Shown: positions 21,704-32,535 of the stretch, piece by piece
Layout of the letters: each line of letters opens with the position of its first letter
Numbering within the stretch: the stretch's first letter is position 1
NCBI RefSeq assembly: GCF_000711695.1
Contig: NW_013547021.1
Coordinates: forward strand, 62,001-126,000
Source: Tilletiaria anomala UBC 951
Taxonomy: Eukaryota > Basidiomycota > Exobasidiomycetes > Georgefischeriales > Tilletiariaceae
DNA length: 64,000 nucleotides
Direction of reading: 5' to 3'
Position numbers and translations under genes: made by a program
Notes under the pieces: model-generated
What the model saw: only the letters and a program-made list of their open reading frames with translations
What the model was told of the DNA's origin: nothing
Database searches by the model: none

Positions 21704-22778
21704 TCAAGACTGTTGCGCACTGGCAAAGTTCTCGGAGAGCGTCTTCGCCATGACATAATGCACCTCGACCGCTTTTTCCATCAGCTGTTGAACAGCCGCG
21801 TCCAGCTCATCTGAATCCATGCCACCTCGCACCGCATGGCGCATACTCGTCACGCTGCCTAGTGCCGGCATCGCATTGAGCTGCAGCCAGCCGAGCGCAG
21901 AAGATGTCTGGACTTCTAGGCGTGTTGGATCGACAAGAAGCGAGAAAGAGGGCGAGGGAAGAACTGCTACAGCAGCAGAAGATGTTGAAGCCTTTGTATA
22001 AGATGAGCATGTGACGAACGCACCGCATACGCCAGCGACAAGGCCGTACGTCTCTATCCCTGCTTCCGCCAATGCGGTACTAGCAACGGTGACGGCTGCA
22101 GCGATGCACGATTCTTCGGGCCCATCTGCTTCAAGGATCTGCACGAGTACGTCGATGGAGGCCTTGGGTAGGAGATCGAGGCGTAGTGACGGGAGAAGCG
22201 CTTCATGGATATGGTGGCCAAGCGAAGCCGATTCGGCGTCCTAGATGAGACATGCCAAGGGTGATGAGATAGCCACCTCGACCCAGCTGGCCCTCCAGCT
22301 ACAACTCACCTTTCCCGGCCGCTTTCTCCATTCCGTTGCAAATGGCGAATATCGAACATCAACGTTCAATTCGGCCTTGCCGCTGTACTGTCGCCCTCGG
22401 ATCTGCCTCGGTCCATAGATGGCGCACGCGATCTTCATCCCGCCAGTCTCGATATACGCACTCCCGCTGGCTTGGGGGATGAGCCCGCATTGGAGGACTA
22501 TGGGGGAAATATTCCGTGTATAGCAACAACCCTGTCAGTTGCCAAAGGCACAGGGCGATCAAGCTTGTGAAAATCCTAGCTCGCACAGCACACTCACAGA
22601 TGGGCCGTAGCGCTTGCGCCGTCCGGCCGTCCCCTCTGTCTACTGCTTTGCCCTTTGTGGCGGCGCACAACCTCTTCACTTCTAGGTCTACATGTAGCTC
22701 TTCATGCGCATAGACCGGAGGGCAGGACTCTTCGGGTCCATTGTTTCTCCGCTTGTCCCACAGCTGTGACGCACTCAT
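21704..22778 (-). CDS. MTR3: Exosome core subunit Mtr3 (RNase PH fold)
   Basis: Mtr3 is one of six RNase PH-like ring subunits of the RNA exosome, which degrades and trims RNA in nucleus and cytoplasm. Ring subunits of this class are catalytically inert in most eukaryotes. Exons 22778–22598, 22497–22310 and 22240–21704 give 301 residues. GRTAQALRPIFLQCGLIPQA then GSAYIETGGMKIACAIYGPR match the strand–turn–strand opening of the fold. DLLPKASIDVLVQILEADG and a helix rich in Ala (CIAAAVTVASTALAEAGIET) form the second half. A Ser-rich insertion lies near residues 180–220 (TCSSYTKASTSSAAVAVLPS). Mtr3 is preferred over Rrp41/Rrp46 because of the RPIFLQCGL and IYGPRQ context. It is divergent from ZUO1. 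Confidence 0.85.
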
Positions 22779-23220
22779 GTTGGCGGTTCTTTCGGGGGCG
22801 AGGCCCCTTTCTACTGTCGACGATACTGATGATCCAGAGCGATGGCTCAGCTCCCAAGTAAGTTTCTGTTCACGACGAGCGAATATGTTGCTGAGGTAGC
22901 ATTATCGTCGGCCTCGTTGCTTTCGATGCTCCAATGGGCATTAAATGTTGCGTCTTGTGACATTGCACTTGTAGAGATTAAGATGAGGCTCATCATGGCG
23001 ATCACGTCCTCAAACCTCCGAGGGCGGAACCGAGAAGACAGCCAAGTCAAAGCTAGGCACGGGAGCACTCTTCAGAGATTCCACAGCACTCTTTTTCCTT
23101 GCTGAAATTTCTTGCAGTAGCATTTCGTCCTGTTGATCCTCATTCGTAGCATGCTCCCCTTAAGAAAACGTAGGTTCGTTTCTGAAGGCCACGGACATTC
23201 CCACTATAGACCTGGCAAAC
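22779..23220. promoter_or_regulatory. Shared 5' region of MTR3 and ZUO1
   Basis: These 442 bases separate divergent starts of an RNA-decay gene and a ribosome-associated chaperone gene. It could be a shared promoter, which is inference. No coding frame with conserved motif is seen and no specific operator is recognised. Confidence 0.45.
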
Positions 23221-24649
23221 ATGGCTGCTGTTCTCGATCTACCGTTTTCCCTCAGCGAAGCGCCCACAGGCTTCAAGACTAGCGCCGCACCGCAGGCCAT
23301 CTCCAAGCCCACCACTTCGACCCTCTTTGCGGCTGGCCCTTCGTATCTCGGCCACGTCCGCCGGCAGCTCAACCAGCTGAGTTTTGAGCAAGATGATGAC
23401 GCTGAGAAGAAAAGGCTCGAGGCAGAACTCCAAGCAAACGGTGCAGACGAAGAGAACGTTGACCTTCCGGACGAAGAGGAGGACGAGGATCTCCTAGCTC
23501 GGGATCCAAAGGAGTGGAAGTCACAAGACCACTATGCTGTTCTCGGTCTCTCCTCCTTGCGTTACAAGGCGAGCCCAGAGCAAATCAAACTCGCACATCG
23601 CAGAAAGGTGCTCAAGCACCACCCCGACAAGAAGGCCGGAAGCTCGGGGCTGGCGAATGACGACTCTTTCTTTAAGTGCATCGCCAAGGCACACGAGGTT
23701 CTTGCCAACCCGGAGCGCCGTCGCCAATTCGACTCTGTAGACGAGGCGATCGATGACGAGGCCGTACCTACAGGCAAGGAGAAGCCAGAGAACTTCTACA
23801 AGCTTTGGGCTCCTGTTTTCGCACGCGAGGCACGCTTCTCAGAACCCAAGAATGGCCCCATTCCGTCCCTGGGCGACGAGGACTCCACCAAGCAGCAAGT
23901 CGACGAGTTCTACAGCTTCTGGTACAACTTTGACTCGTGGAGGTCGTTTGAGTACCTCGACAAAGAGATCAACGAGGGAAGCGAGGCACGTGACGACAAG
24001 CGCTACACGGAGAAGAAGAACAAGAGCGAGCGTGCGCGGAGAAAGAAGGAGGACAACGTCAGGTTGCGCAACCTGGTGGACAAGGCGCTCTCTGTCGACC
24101 CGCGCATCAAGAAGTTCAAGGCTGAGGAGAAGGCAGCCAGGGAGGCGAAGCGCAACAAGGGTAAGCCTGGCCAGGCCAATGGCGGCTTGACACCTGCACA
24201 GCTCGCCGAGCAGAAGAAGCAGAAGGAGGAGGAAGAGAAGAAGGCCAAGGAAGAGGCCGTGAAGAAGGAGGAGGCTGACAAGGTAATTTTATCGACTTTC
24301 GTACGCATTGTAATTGATACTGACCCCTCACTTTCTTTGCATGCAGCTCGCACGCGCTGACGCGAAGAAGGCAAAAGAGGCAGCTAAGAAGAACCTCAAA
24401 AAGGAGAAGAAGCGTCTTCGCGACATCATTACGTCCAACAACTATTTCCAGGCCGCTGGCGCCGCTCCCAGTGCTTCTGTCATCGAGGCGCAGCTCAATG
24501 GCCTCGACGCCATTTGTGGCGCTCTCGAGCCTGAGGAAGTTGTCGCGCTTCGCGAAGCATGCGAGAAGGCAGGTAGCGCTGACGGCGCCAAGAACGAGCT
24601 GAACAAAGCTGCCGAGAGCAAGAGTATCGCTGCTGGTGCATTCGCGTAG
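23221..24649 (+). CDS. ZUO1: Zuotin, J-domain protein of the ribosome-associated complex
   Basis: Zuotin (DNAJC2 in animals) sits at the ribosomal tunnel exit with Ssz1 and stimulates Ssb Hsp70 on nascent chains. Exons 23221–24282 and 24347–24649 encode 454 residues; yeast Zuo1 has 433. A J domain lies at about 100–175 (DHYAVLGLSSLRYKASPEQI; HPD within LKHHPDKKAG). After it come the zuotin homology segments FYKLWAPVFAREARFSEPKN and EFYSFWYNFDSWRSFEYLDK, then a long Lys/Glu/Ala-rich charged helix for rRNA contact (about 260–390). The C-terminal four-helix part holds LRDIITSNNYFQ and LNGLDAICGALEPEE. No animal-type SANT domains are present, as expected in fungi. It converges on the exonuclease gene with only 57 bases between stops. 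Confidence 0.97.
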
Positions 24650-24706
24650 ATTGACTCTGCGCGTGAATTATAGATCATAGAGAGTGTGATACATACGTTG
24701 CTCGCT

Positions 24707-26565
24707 TCAGTCTTTTGGATTCACTGAAGAGTCATCGACGACTATGACCTCCAATACCTTGTCAGCCTCGCCCACGAGGCCTAGTTTCCGCAGCAACTTT
24801 TTGTACTTGCGGCGCACAAAAGACAGATCAGGTCCGGAGACTGCATCTTTCAAGCGCTGCTGCAATTTCGGGGTAACGGACACGTCCCGCATCTCGTCCA
24901 AGGCGCGAAGAATGTACCCCACAACGGTCGTGTCTTTCAATGGATACTCATCGGACCTCATATAGCGGCCGATGGCCCCGACCGAGAGGGACTTTTCGTG
25001 CCACAAGTGGAATGCTTGTTGATATGTCGGCACGAAAGCAGATGGAGCAGCATCCACTGCGGCAGATGGTGACAACACGCTTCTGCTCGACAAATTGATT
25101 TGCTGCTGGACGAGCCTGTCATTGCCACGTGTTGCGCTGATCGTGACTGTCGCGTTGACCTTGCCCGCAGCCTTCTGGGCTGCGAAAGGATTCTGAAGAG
25201 CACTCTCCTGGAGTGCCCGCAAAACCTTGGGATGCAAAGGCTGAACAGTTGCTGATGCAGCCTCGTAGAGCTTTTCACAGTCGACTCCCGCGGGTTCGGA
25301 AGATATTGCGCGTTGCTGCAGAGTTGTGATGAAGAAGGAGAGAAGCTCGAGTCCAACATACGCGTCGCATGCGCCGTATTCAATTTGACTTTTTGTCAAA
25401 GGCGGCTTGCTCCATGTGCTCGTTCTGACTTCGCCCTTGAGCAATTTCTGTTGAAGGTGCACGCGGCAGAGATCACGCAGGGAGATGAGGTGCTTCCGTC
25501 CGGCCCATTCTTCAGGTGCTGCAACTTTGGCGAGTTGAGAAAGCTCGACAGCATTCCGAATTCCTATAGCGCTGCCATGAGGAAAGCAAAAGTTGAAGTT
25601 CAGCTAAAGGAGACGGTAACTTCTTTTCCGTGCGAGGCTTACAAGTCCCTGGCAAACTTCTTAGCATCATTTCCGATCGCGACGCCACACTTAATGATAC
25701 CCGGGTCGGTAAGAATCCTCTGTAGCGCGAGGGGAATCTGCTTCATGACTGATATATGAAGCACGACGATTAGCGATGCTGAGCATATCTGCACCACGGC
25801 GGTTGGGCACTCCGGCTGCCCCTGCAGATATCAAGTAAATGATTTAGTGCCAAGGAAACGTGTCGCAGGACCATCAGGAAGACTCACTCTGCGGGTGCTA
25901 ATATCCCATTCCATGCTTTTCGGATGTGAAATGCTGGTTGTTCAATAGCTGCCAGTTGCGCAGCTCGGTGTACGAACTCACTCAAAGCCCAGTGGCCCCG
26001 CTCCTAGGCACGCCAGCACTTCCTCTGCTTCTGACAAGTCTGCAGTGTAGCGAAGACTCGGCGCGTTTCTTTGCGATTGCTGGGGAGTTCCTGATAACTT
26101 TGCGGCAACGGCAAGCGAGTGGCCTAGGGGTCGCTTGTATGAATACGCCTGAAGGTTTATCTCGAGACGATCCTTCTCCAAATCTATCTCCTGTCTTGCT
26201 TGCCACCGCTGCACAGGAGTGCGAGCGATTTGCGCTGAAGGAGCTGCTTCCGATACAGCATCACCATCCCCGAAGCGTATTGGCCTGCCTGGCTTCCATG
26301 GTCCGCGTGAACCTGCAACTGGGAGTGTTGTACGGCTTCCGATGGTGGATGGCGAAGCGGATGTAGATGCAACTCTCTTCCGAGTTGAAAAATACGAGCC
26401 CTCCGATAGCTGCGATGAATTAACGTCCGTTGCTTTTGCCTTTCCCTTGCAACCTCTGATGGCAATCGCCATCTTGGCAGGTGGCAAGCATGAGAACAAA
26501 GCACACACTCGCCGCGTTTGGCGTGCAAATGGCGCAAAGGCCATCACAGCGGTAGTGCCTCTCAT
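24707..26565 (-). CDS. WRN/EXD-type DEDDy 3'-5' exonuclease
   Basis: This family degrades DNA or RNA 3' ends. Members include the exonuclease domain of Werner protein and EXD2. Exons 26565–25982, 25915–25888 (28 nt), 25821–25643 and 25571–24707 encode 551 residues. The DEDDy core is complete. Exo I is GPLGFDMEWD, with the Asp-x-Glu carried by the 28-nt exon. VVQICSASLIVVLHI follows. Exo II is KCGVAIGNDAKKFARDF. The third motif is SQIEYGACDAYVGLEL (Tyr-x3-Asp). The 190 residues before the core are basic and Ser/Arg-rich. The 230 after it hold a helical region with FHLWHEKSLSVGAIGRYMRS, resembling a helix-turn-helix/HRDC-like extension. The start is Met 26565 or Met 26472, which has the better context; the frame further upstream begins only on TTG. 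The substrate cannot be told. Confidence 0.85.
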
Positions 26566-27017
26566 GGGCGGAGTCGCTACTACCTGTCTGATCACACCCT
26601 CTCGAAGCAGCCTGATGGGCTGCACACCTTCGCTTTGTAAACAGATGCTAGGAAGATGGAAAGATATTGACAACTAAATTACTCGATTAGTTGTCTGCCA
26701 TACGACGCGCTCTTGCGATGAGCGGGATGAGAGCGCGAGGGCTGGGCCTGTTGAGCGCGCGCGCACACGCTCTGGGCTTCACCAATCAAATACTCGGCCA
26801 CAGCCAGACATCTATCACTCGCGACGCCGTCGCATAGACACGGTCGGAGACTTTCATGACTTGGTTCTATGGTAAATAATATTCTTTTCAAAGGCGCACA
26901 GGGTATGAACCTGAATGCAAGCAGGCGCGCTCGGTGAGGTACAAAGGCAAAGTGGCGAGAAGCTCTATTAGCAATACTGGTTGCGTGGAAGCATGAAATG
27001 GCGGCAGCTACGCAGGG
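26566..27017. other. Intergenic, between exonuclease start and lipocalin-like stop
   Basis: These 452 bases hold the exonuclease promoter/leader and the 3' end of the lipocalin-like gene. Nothing conserved is seen. A 70-codon open frame at 26679–26891 (minus) has no motif. Confidence 0.4.
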
Positions 27018-27683
27018 TCACGGGGACAGCGACTGATTCCGCTGCCACGTGAGAGTAAGGGTAACAGGTTCATGCTATCATACCGCAGAGAAAAGGAAGA
27101 CGCTAATATTCAGACGCCAATGGTGGTTTGCATAGCACGGCAGAAGGTTGCTCACTTGAGTTCCTTGAGGCCAAGTCGAGGTAGTCCGTACTGTAAGCGT
27201 CCGGTGTGCGCCCTCGCCGTTGATCTTGAGCTCTTTGACAAGAACTGTGCCCAGCTCTTCTTCTCGGAGCGCCGATTGGACGAGTTCAAGCGATACTGCA
27301 TCCGGAATGCAACCCTCGTAGTCCATGTACATCGCTGACGGATGCGTGAGCTCGATTGGGCCCGTGTACAGGACCGTCGATGGCGCAGCTTCCGGTGCGT
27401 CTGAGTCTGCTTCGATGGAAGCTGTCACGTAGCCGTCGTCGCTGTAAATAAGTAACCCTTGCGGACGCGAGCCGAGGGGCATGGAGAACTCGCGGTGGGC
27501 AGAGTGCGCTTTCGCGTTCTTGAGACTCCAAGCACCAACGAGCTGCCCGAGGATGGCGGGTCCCTTCGGTGCTTCGACATTGCGCTGATGATGCTCCATG
27601 GTTGTCGCTTGACTTACATGGGAGGCGTCCGACTCCTTCTCCCAGAAGGAGGATGCGGAAGACGAGGGCATTGAGTCCATCAT
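27018..27683 (-). CDS. Lipocalin-like domain protein
   Basis: Small beta-barrel proteins of this kind occur in fungi and bacteria, often beside oxidoreductases. Their ligands are mostly unknown. Exons 27683–27156 and 27074–27018 encode 194 residues. The signature is AILGQLVGAWSLKNAKAHSA near residue 42, followed by PLGSRPQGLLIYSDDGYVTA, the typical 'PxGLLIYtxDGYm' strand pair. SAMYMDYEGCI and VKELKINGEGAHRTLTVRTT are further strands. The short last exon adds EPVTLTLTWQRNQSL, the usual final strand. No signal peptide is seen. The first 35 residues are polar. The gene stands at the edge of a gene-poor block, and no partner gene is adjacent. Confidence 0.8.
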
Positions 27684-30600
27684 TCTAGAAAGTAAAAATT
27701 TAAGGGAGGCAGGACTAACTTTCAGAGGAAAGGTATTGGTCAGGTGGCAGACAATTTGACCTGAACGAGAACTCGAGGTGTATTTGTACTGTCGCTAGCA
27801 TAAGCTTGGACGAGGGCCGCTTTCAAAGGACATCCTTGCGAAACTTGTCGTCAACCCCTTATCGAACTACACATCCGAAACTCACCACATGCACTTCCCA
27901 CATCGGGGCCGATGCTGTGGAAGAGTGGTGCGTTTATGTTCATTCTATCAGTTCTGTTTCATGCACCGCGTCGTCAGCAGCACGGCTAAGCGATTACTGT
28001 GGCTCGTTCTGAACTACACGTTGAAAATAAATTCCACGAACCCTCATTCACGCGGGCTTCCTGTCTTAAAATCGAGACTAGTCAAGTCGGGGATGGATGA
28101 ATGCCGAAGGAGGTACGGATGGACCGAGACTTGTTGACGATGCCTTTGAGGGAATGATCGAACAAGCCGGAAGCTCGGGTCCTCGGGAGTTAGGATGCGG
28201 GAAGGAGTATGATGACTATATTCCTACATGTTCATGTATGTACATATCCTTTGTATATGAGGACATGCATTCTCGCGATTCTGTAAATCATCGGTAGGAC
28301 ATCGTGAGGATCTGTCGTGACTAGGGCACCGCCGCGCGTGACCGACTGACGCCACATTTTGCACGTTTCTATAGCCTGTGTGGCGCATTGGGAAAAGCAG
28401 GAGTCGGAAGAGTCAGAAGCTCTAAATTTTTTCTTGGGCAGGACTGAAGATAGCCGAGCTGGTGATCAGCGCAAGTCTGTATAAGTTTCAAAAACGAGTG
28501 CTTTGCAGGACCGCTTATAGGCACGTTTGTTTGTTGAAAACGTCAATGACCGAAGCAATTGTCTCGTACCCTGGGCAAATGCCCAATCAATTTGGTATTA
28601 TCGCTCTCCTAGTTCGAATCTATATTTGGATAGATTGGCAAGCCGCCGCAGCCTATAATGGAAGTTCATCAGATGTCCCGGTCATGGCTACCGGGCACTG
28701 GCTACATGTACTTAAAAACTGGCTCCTAACCGGCTAGGTTCCGCCGACTTCCGGGCGCCAGCTGCAAGGCTGACCTCAGATTTTGGTCAATGCGTACTAG
28801 TGTGGCTGGAATCTGAAAAGGCGCTCGATGCGCTGTCAGCTGTTACACAGTTTCGAATTCCGGCTCTCTGACCTGTGGTGCATGTCGCGGTGCCCGAAAG
28901 GCGAAGGGCGCTTGTATAGTAGCCCTCATGGGGTAATCACTTCATCAGCGTTTCAACCCTGCCAACTGCCAAGCTTTTGCACATCTTTCTCACGAAAGGC
29001 TTGTCTCTACCGGAAACTCAAAGGACAAGGAGTTACCGGTTCCGGGATGTGGAAGGCATGATATATAATTTGAAAAACGTGATCTCATCTTTTTCTCTAT
29101 CACCATCAAGATCAGCAAAGATTTCGAGGCACTGTCTCAACTCTTGATCACCCTATACGAGTAAAGATATTCGTTCGTCATTTGCACACGTTCACGAGCG
29201 ACAGGTTTCAAGTTCGTCATCACATTACACTCGAAATCAATTGTCCGTGTTAAGAGGGCCTGACGCATAAAGCATATGCCTGGTAACATGAGGCGCTCGG
29301 CACGCTGTAAGAGCCATGAGCGACGAGGCACGGAAGGCGCAAATAAACTGTATCGGACTGCGATAGGCTGGTAGGCTGAGCTCGAGCACAGTGGCCGTGG
29401 TCGTGGAGGTCAACGAAGAGCAGGCGTTCTTGACATCACAATATACCAGTGTATCACAGGTGTGATTGGAACCGAAATGATGTGAAACATCGAAGAAGGA
29501 AAGAATCCATGCCGATGATCTCTTCAAATTTAAACGCAAGATAATAAGGACGATTAAAAAAACAAAGTTAACATGTACGTACAATTCTTTCCAAGTCAAA
29601 GTTGTGAAAGTCACGTGTGACCCTACGTGCTGTCTGTGCCTCATGCCTGGCGCCTGCTCGCGGCTGGCCGCTGATGACAGCTGGGCCGCCGGCTACCGGC
29701 TACCAAGAGTGGCAAAGCGTGATGAGAGGCATTGCGAAGTAGGACGGCAGACGGCAGGCTCACCGGCTCAGTGTAGCCAGGTGCTACAAACGTACTAGTT
29801 CATACCTGCTCTGCTGGTCCGGGTCAAACCGGACCGTCTCGACAATTAAAGGCCAATGGCCGAGTCGAAAATCAGGCGGACGTGCCGAGGCCCGAAGAAC
29901 CAGAGCTAACTTCAAGATGTTTGTCGATATGCAGGGCTTATGTATATTATGTAAGATCACTCGGCGAATGCTGGCTAAGCAGGTATGGATATAGATCCCC
30001 GCGGTTCCACCAGCCTTCACCTCGCAAACTGCGGCAGCTAAGATTGTGGCAAGGTTGCAGTTGGCATCAACGTTGCCGGCGACAGACGTGTTGCTAAGCT
30101 CTTGGATGACGTGTTCAATATCGTTGGACATGAATTTGGCAGGCACCGGGGTGAGGTCAGGACCTGATGAACCGATTTTTATGTCACCGTGGCTCGCCTT
30201 TGGGCAGGCAGATCGGAACCTCCAGAGAACAGTGCCGGACGCAGAGTGGTCAGTGAAAGTTACTTTCTGGACGGAGACTTCAGTAAAATTGTTGGGGACT
30301 AGATACATTAAGAGAATGCGATGAGATGCGTGTGACTACTAGTATGCGATGCGAGAAAGGTGTTTCACACGCAAAAGACGTGCTGCACATGTCAAACAAG
30401 GATGCTGCTTGATCGAAGCTGAACCTTATCTGTGTTTGCTACATTCGCCGCTGTGGCCGAACGATTCGACGGTCGCTCCTGGTGACAACCGACGGTCGGC
30501 CGGTGACAGACTCCAGTACCTTGCCCACAAAGCTGGACCTCTGGATGTTGCGTCACGGCCCGTCTGCCACAGCCTATTTAGTTTGAGGCATGTCTTAGGC

Positions 30601-32535
30601 TCTCGCCACGCATCTTCGCATCCTGGCGCACGCATTGATAGATGGAAACCAGCTGTGAGAATATGTGAGTGGCTGTATATAAGAGATTTGCTGATGAGAT
30701 TAAGGACAGAACAGGGAAGGTGGGTCGTTCTCAGTGCTCTCGCTAACTTCTATCTCTCGTCGGTGCTGCCTCCAGGTTCAAGTCGGCCGACACCTGCGGA
30801 GTGCGGACACGGCCACACTTTCGACCATTTCGTCTGAGAACGGGTGGCCGTTCTCCTGGGTATGTTGAAGAGTTTCACGCGTAATTTGTCACGATTCAAG
30901 TACATCTCTTTAACTCCGGGCTATGGCCGCAAGTCGTTTGGCGCCTGGCGTCTCGCGTGCAGCCTCCCAAGTCAGTGTTTCGTTCTTCTTCCTTGTCCTT
31001 GATCCTTCCGTATCTGGCGTATCGGTGCCGCGTCGGTGTTGGTGCCGGCGCCTGAGCGGCAGCGGCTGACCGTGCTATATATATATATATATGCATTGAC
31101 CACGCTCCACCGCTGTTCTGCTGTCCCAAAGAGATGTTTACGTTAATGACAGAGAAGAGCGGCGGCTGTTGGTTTATACACCAATATCGGTTTACTTGGT
31201 GCCACAACGATGGCACTTTGGAAAAGGCTGCAGCCCCATTCCGTTCGATTTTTGGCGGCTCAGAGTATGTCCCAGCAATCGTTTGGGGGCAGCTGTGACA
31301 GTTGAGCAATGATTACTTCCTAGGGCTCACTCGAGACAGTGTTGACTTCCGTAATGAGGCCTTGACGGACAGTATGGCCGTCCAGCTCCTCAAGAGAAGG
31401 AAGTTGCGGAATTTTATGGATGAATTGCGCCTTCGAAATATGCTTCTACCGTCCATTTAACTGGAGCTGCACTCAGTGTAGGCAGGCGGGAATCCGAAGG
31501 TAGCCAACATCAAAAATGTCTCGTCGGAAGACGGCAGAGACTCTGAGAAGCAGCATTGGCCTTCCCAAGTAAAGAGACAGACACACTTGCGGACTCTTCG
31601 TTTCCGCCATGACTGAGGCGCTGTGCTTTTAGAGCGCATATAATCAAGGTGCACCACAATGTTCCGTGCTTGAGGCGAATGGTTTTAATTAGATGAGGCT
31701 CAATTTCGTGCTTCAGCTCAAGGATACACCTGAATCCAAACGGATGCCTATATAAAAGTTGATCAGTAAAGCGTATCAGCCCCTTCCATGGCGTCTATGA
31801 GTGTCCACGTTCCCACCTAGTGCCAATGTCGAGCCTTGGAACACTGTAGAAAGCTGTACCTTGGCAGACGTGCGGCATTGAGATCAATGAATAGGACGAT
31901 GGATCAATAATACTCGCATCAGTGCCAGATTGCACGATAAAGATCTTGCCAAGCCGTCCAAATCGCATGTGTGACACAAGAGGGGCAGACAGGGAAAGGT
32001 CGTCGCAGAGTGCGAGGGCTAAATAAGTAATGTGCACCTTGTACAAGGTGAAGTGACAGTAGGTTGGAAGTGAAAAATTGGAAGCGAAGACGTGGAAGCG
32101 AAGCCTCAACTGCAAAGATTGCTGGAGGCGCACTGTGAGGAGCCGCAATGAGTTCGAGCGGAGCAGGGCTGAGCCCCTCTTCCAAAGTGCCATCAGAGTC
32201 ACACGAAGAAATAGGTGTGTAAAGCAACAGGTGAGAGCAGCGCGAGTGTTGGAGCGCAGTTGTAGATAATGTACCTACCAGAATTGTAGCGGCGAAGTCA
32301 GTAATTGGACTATATATTTAATTACGCAGTAACAAGGTTTATGGAGATTTTTGGCATGGCGCTAGTGCGACCCGGCCCGGCCACGCCTCGCCAACTGCTC
32401 ATTTAGAGCTTCGTATATAAAACACGGCAACAGCATCTGCCAACCTGGGCATTAGGCTTTCCCCCTGCTCGTGCCATACCACCTTGCACGTGGTTCGCGA
32501 GACGATCCCAGCCTGCTGAAGATTGAAGAGAGCAA
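27684..32535. other. Gene-poor block of about 4.9 kb
   Basis: No gene can be supported in this block. Its base composition looks more A/T-rich than the flanks, especially about 28.2–29.6 kb. Open frames are short, lack motifs and often start on non-ATG codons. An A/T dinucleotide run sits at 31076–31092. The right end (about 32.2–32.5 kb) should contain the MFS transporter promoter. One ATG-initiated frame at 29784–30308 is listed separately. No terminal repeats, transposase or reverse transcriptase motifs were seen by eye. Confidence 0.5.
29784..30308 (-). CDS. Possible orphan protein, unrecognised
   Basis: This frame starts at an ATG (30306–30308) and runs 174 codons uninterrupted in an otherwise gene-free, A/T-richer block. 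The first 110 residues look protein-like (MYLVPNNFTEVSVQKVTFTD; NTSVAGNVDANCNLATILAA with AVCEVKAGGTAGIYIHTC), with three cysteines in the last part. After about residue 112 the composition becomes unlike protein, so an unseen intron or a truncated tail is possible. No signal peptide is visible in this frame. No family is recognised and no function is proposed. It may be chance. Confidence 0.25.
   Translation of the reverse strand: MYLVPNNFTEVSVQKVTFTDHSASGTVLWRFRSACPKASHGDIKIGSSGPDLTPVPAKFMSNDIEHVIQELSNTSVAGNVDANCNLATILAAAVCEVKAGGTAGIYIHTCLASIRRVILHNIHKPCISTNILKLALVLRASARPPDFRLGHWPLIVETVRFDPDQQSRYELVRL

Noticed and set aside
27593-27625. Possible 33-nt intron (GTAAGT to CATCAG) in the lipocalin-like gene
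   Set aside because: Below plausible intron length and in frame, so it is kept as coding.
28540-28630. tRNA-like B-box sequence (AGTTCGAATCT)
   Set aside because: No matching acceptor, D or anticodon stems could be folded around it by eye.
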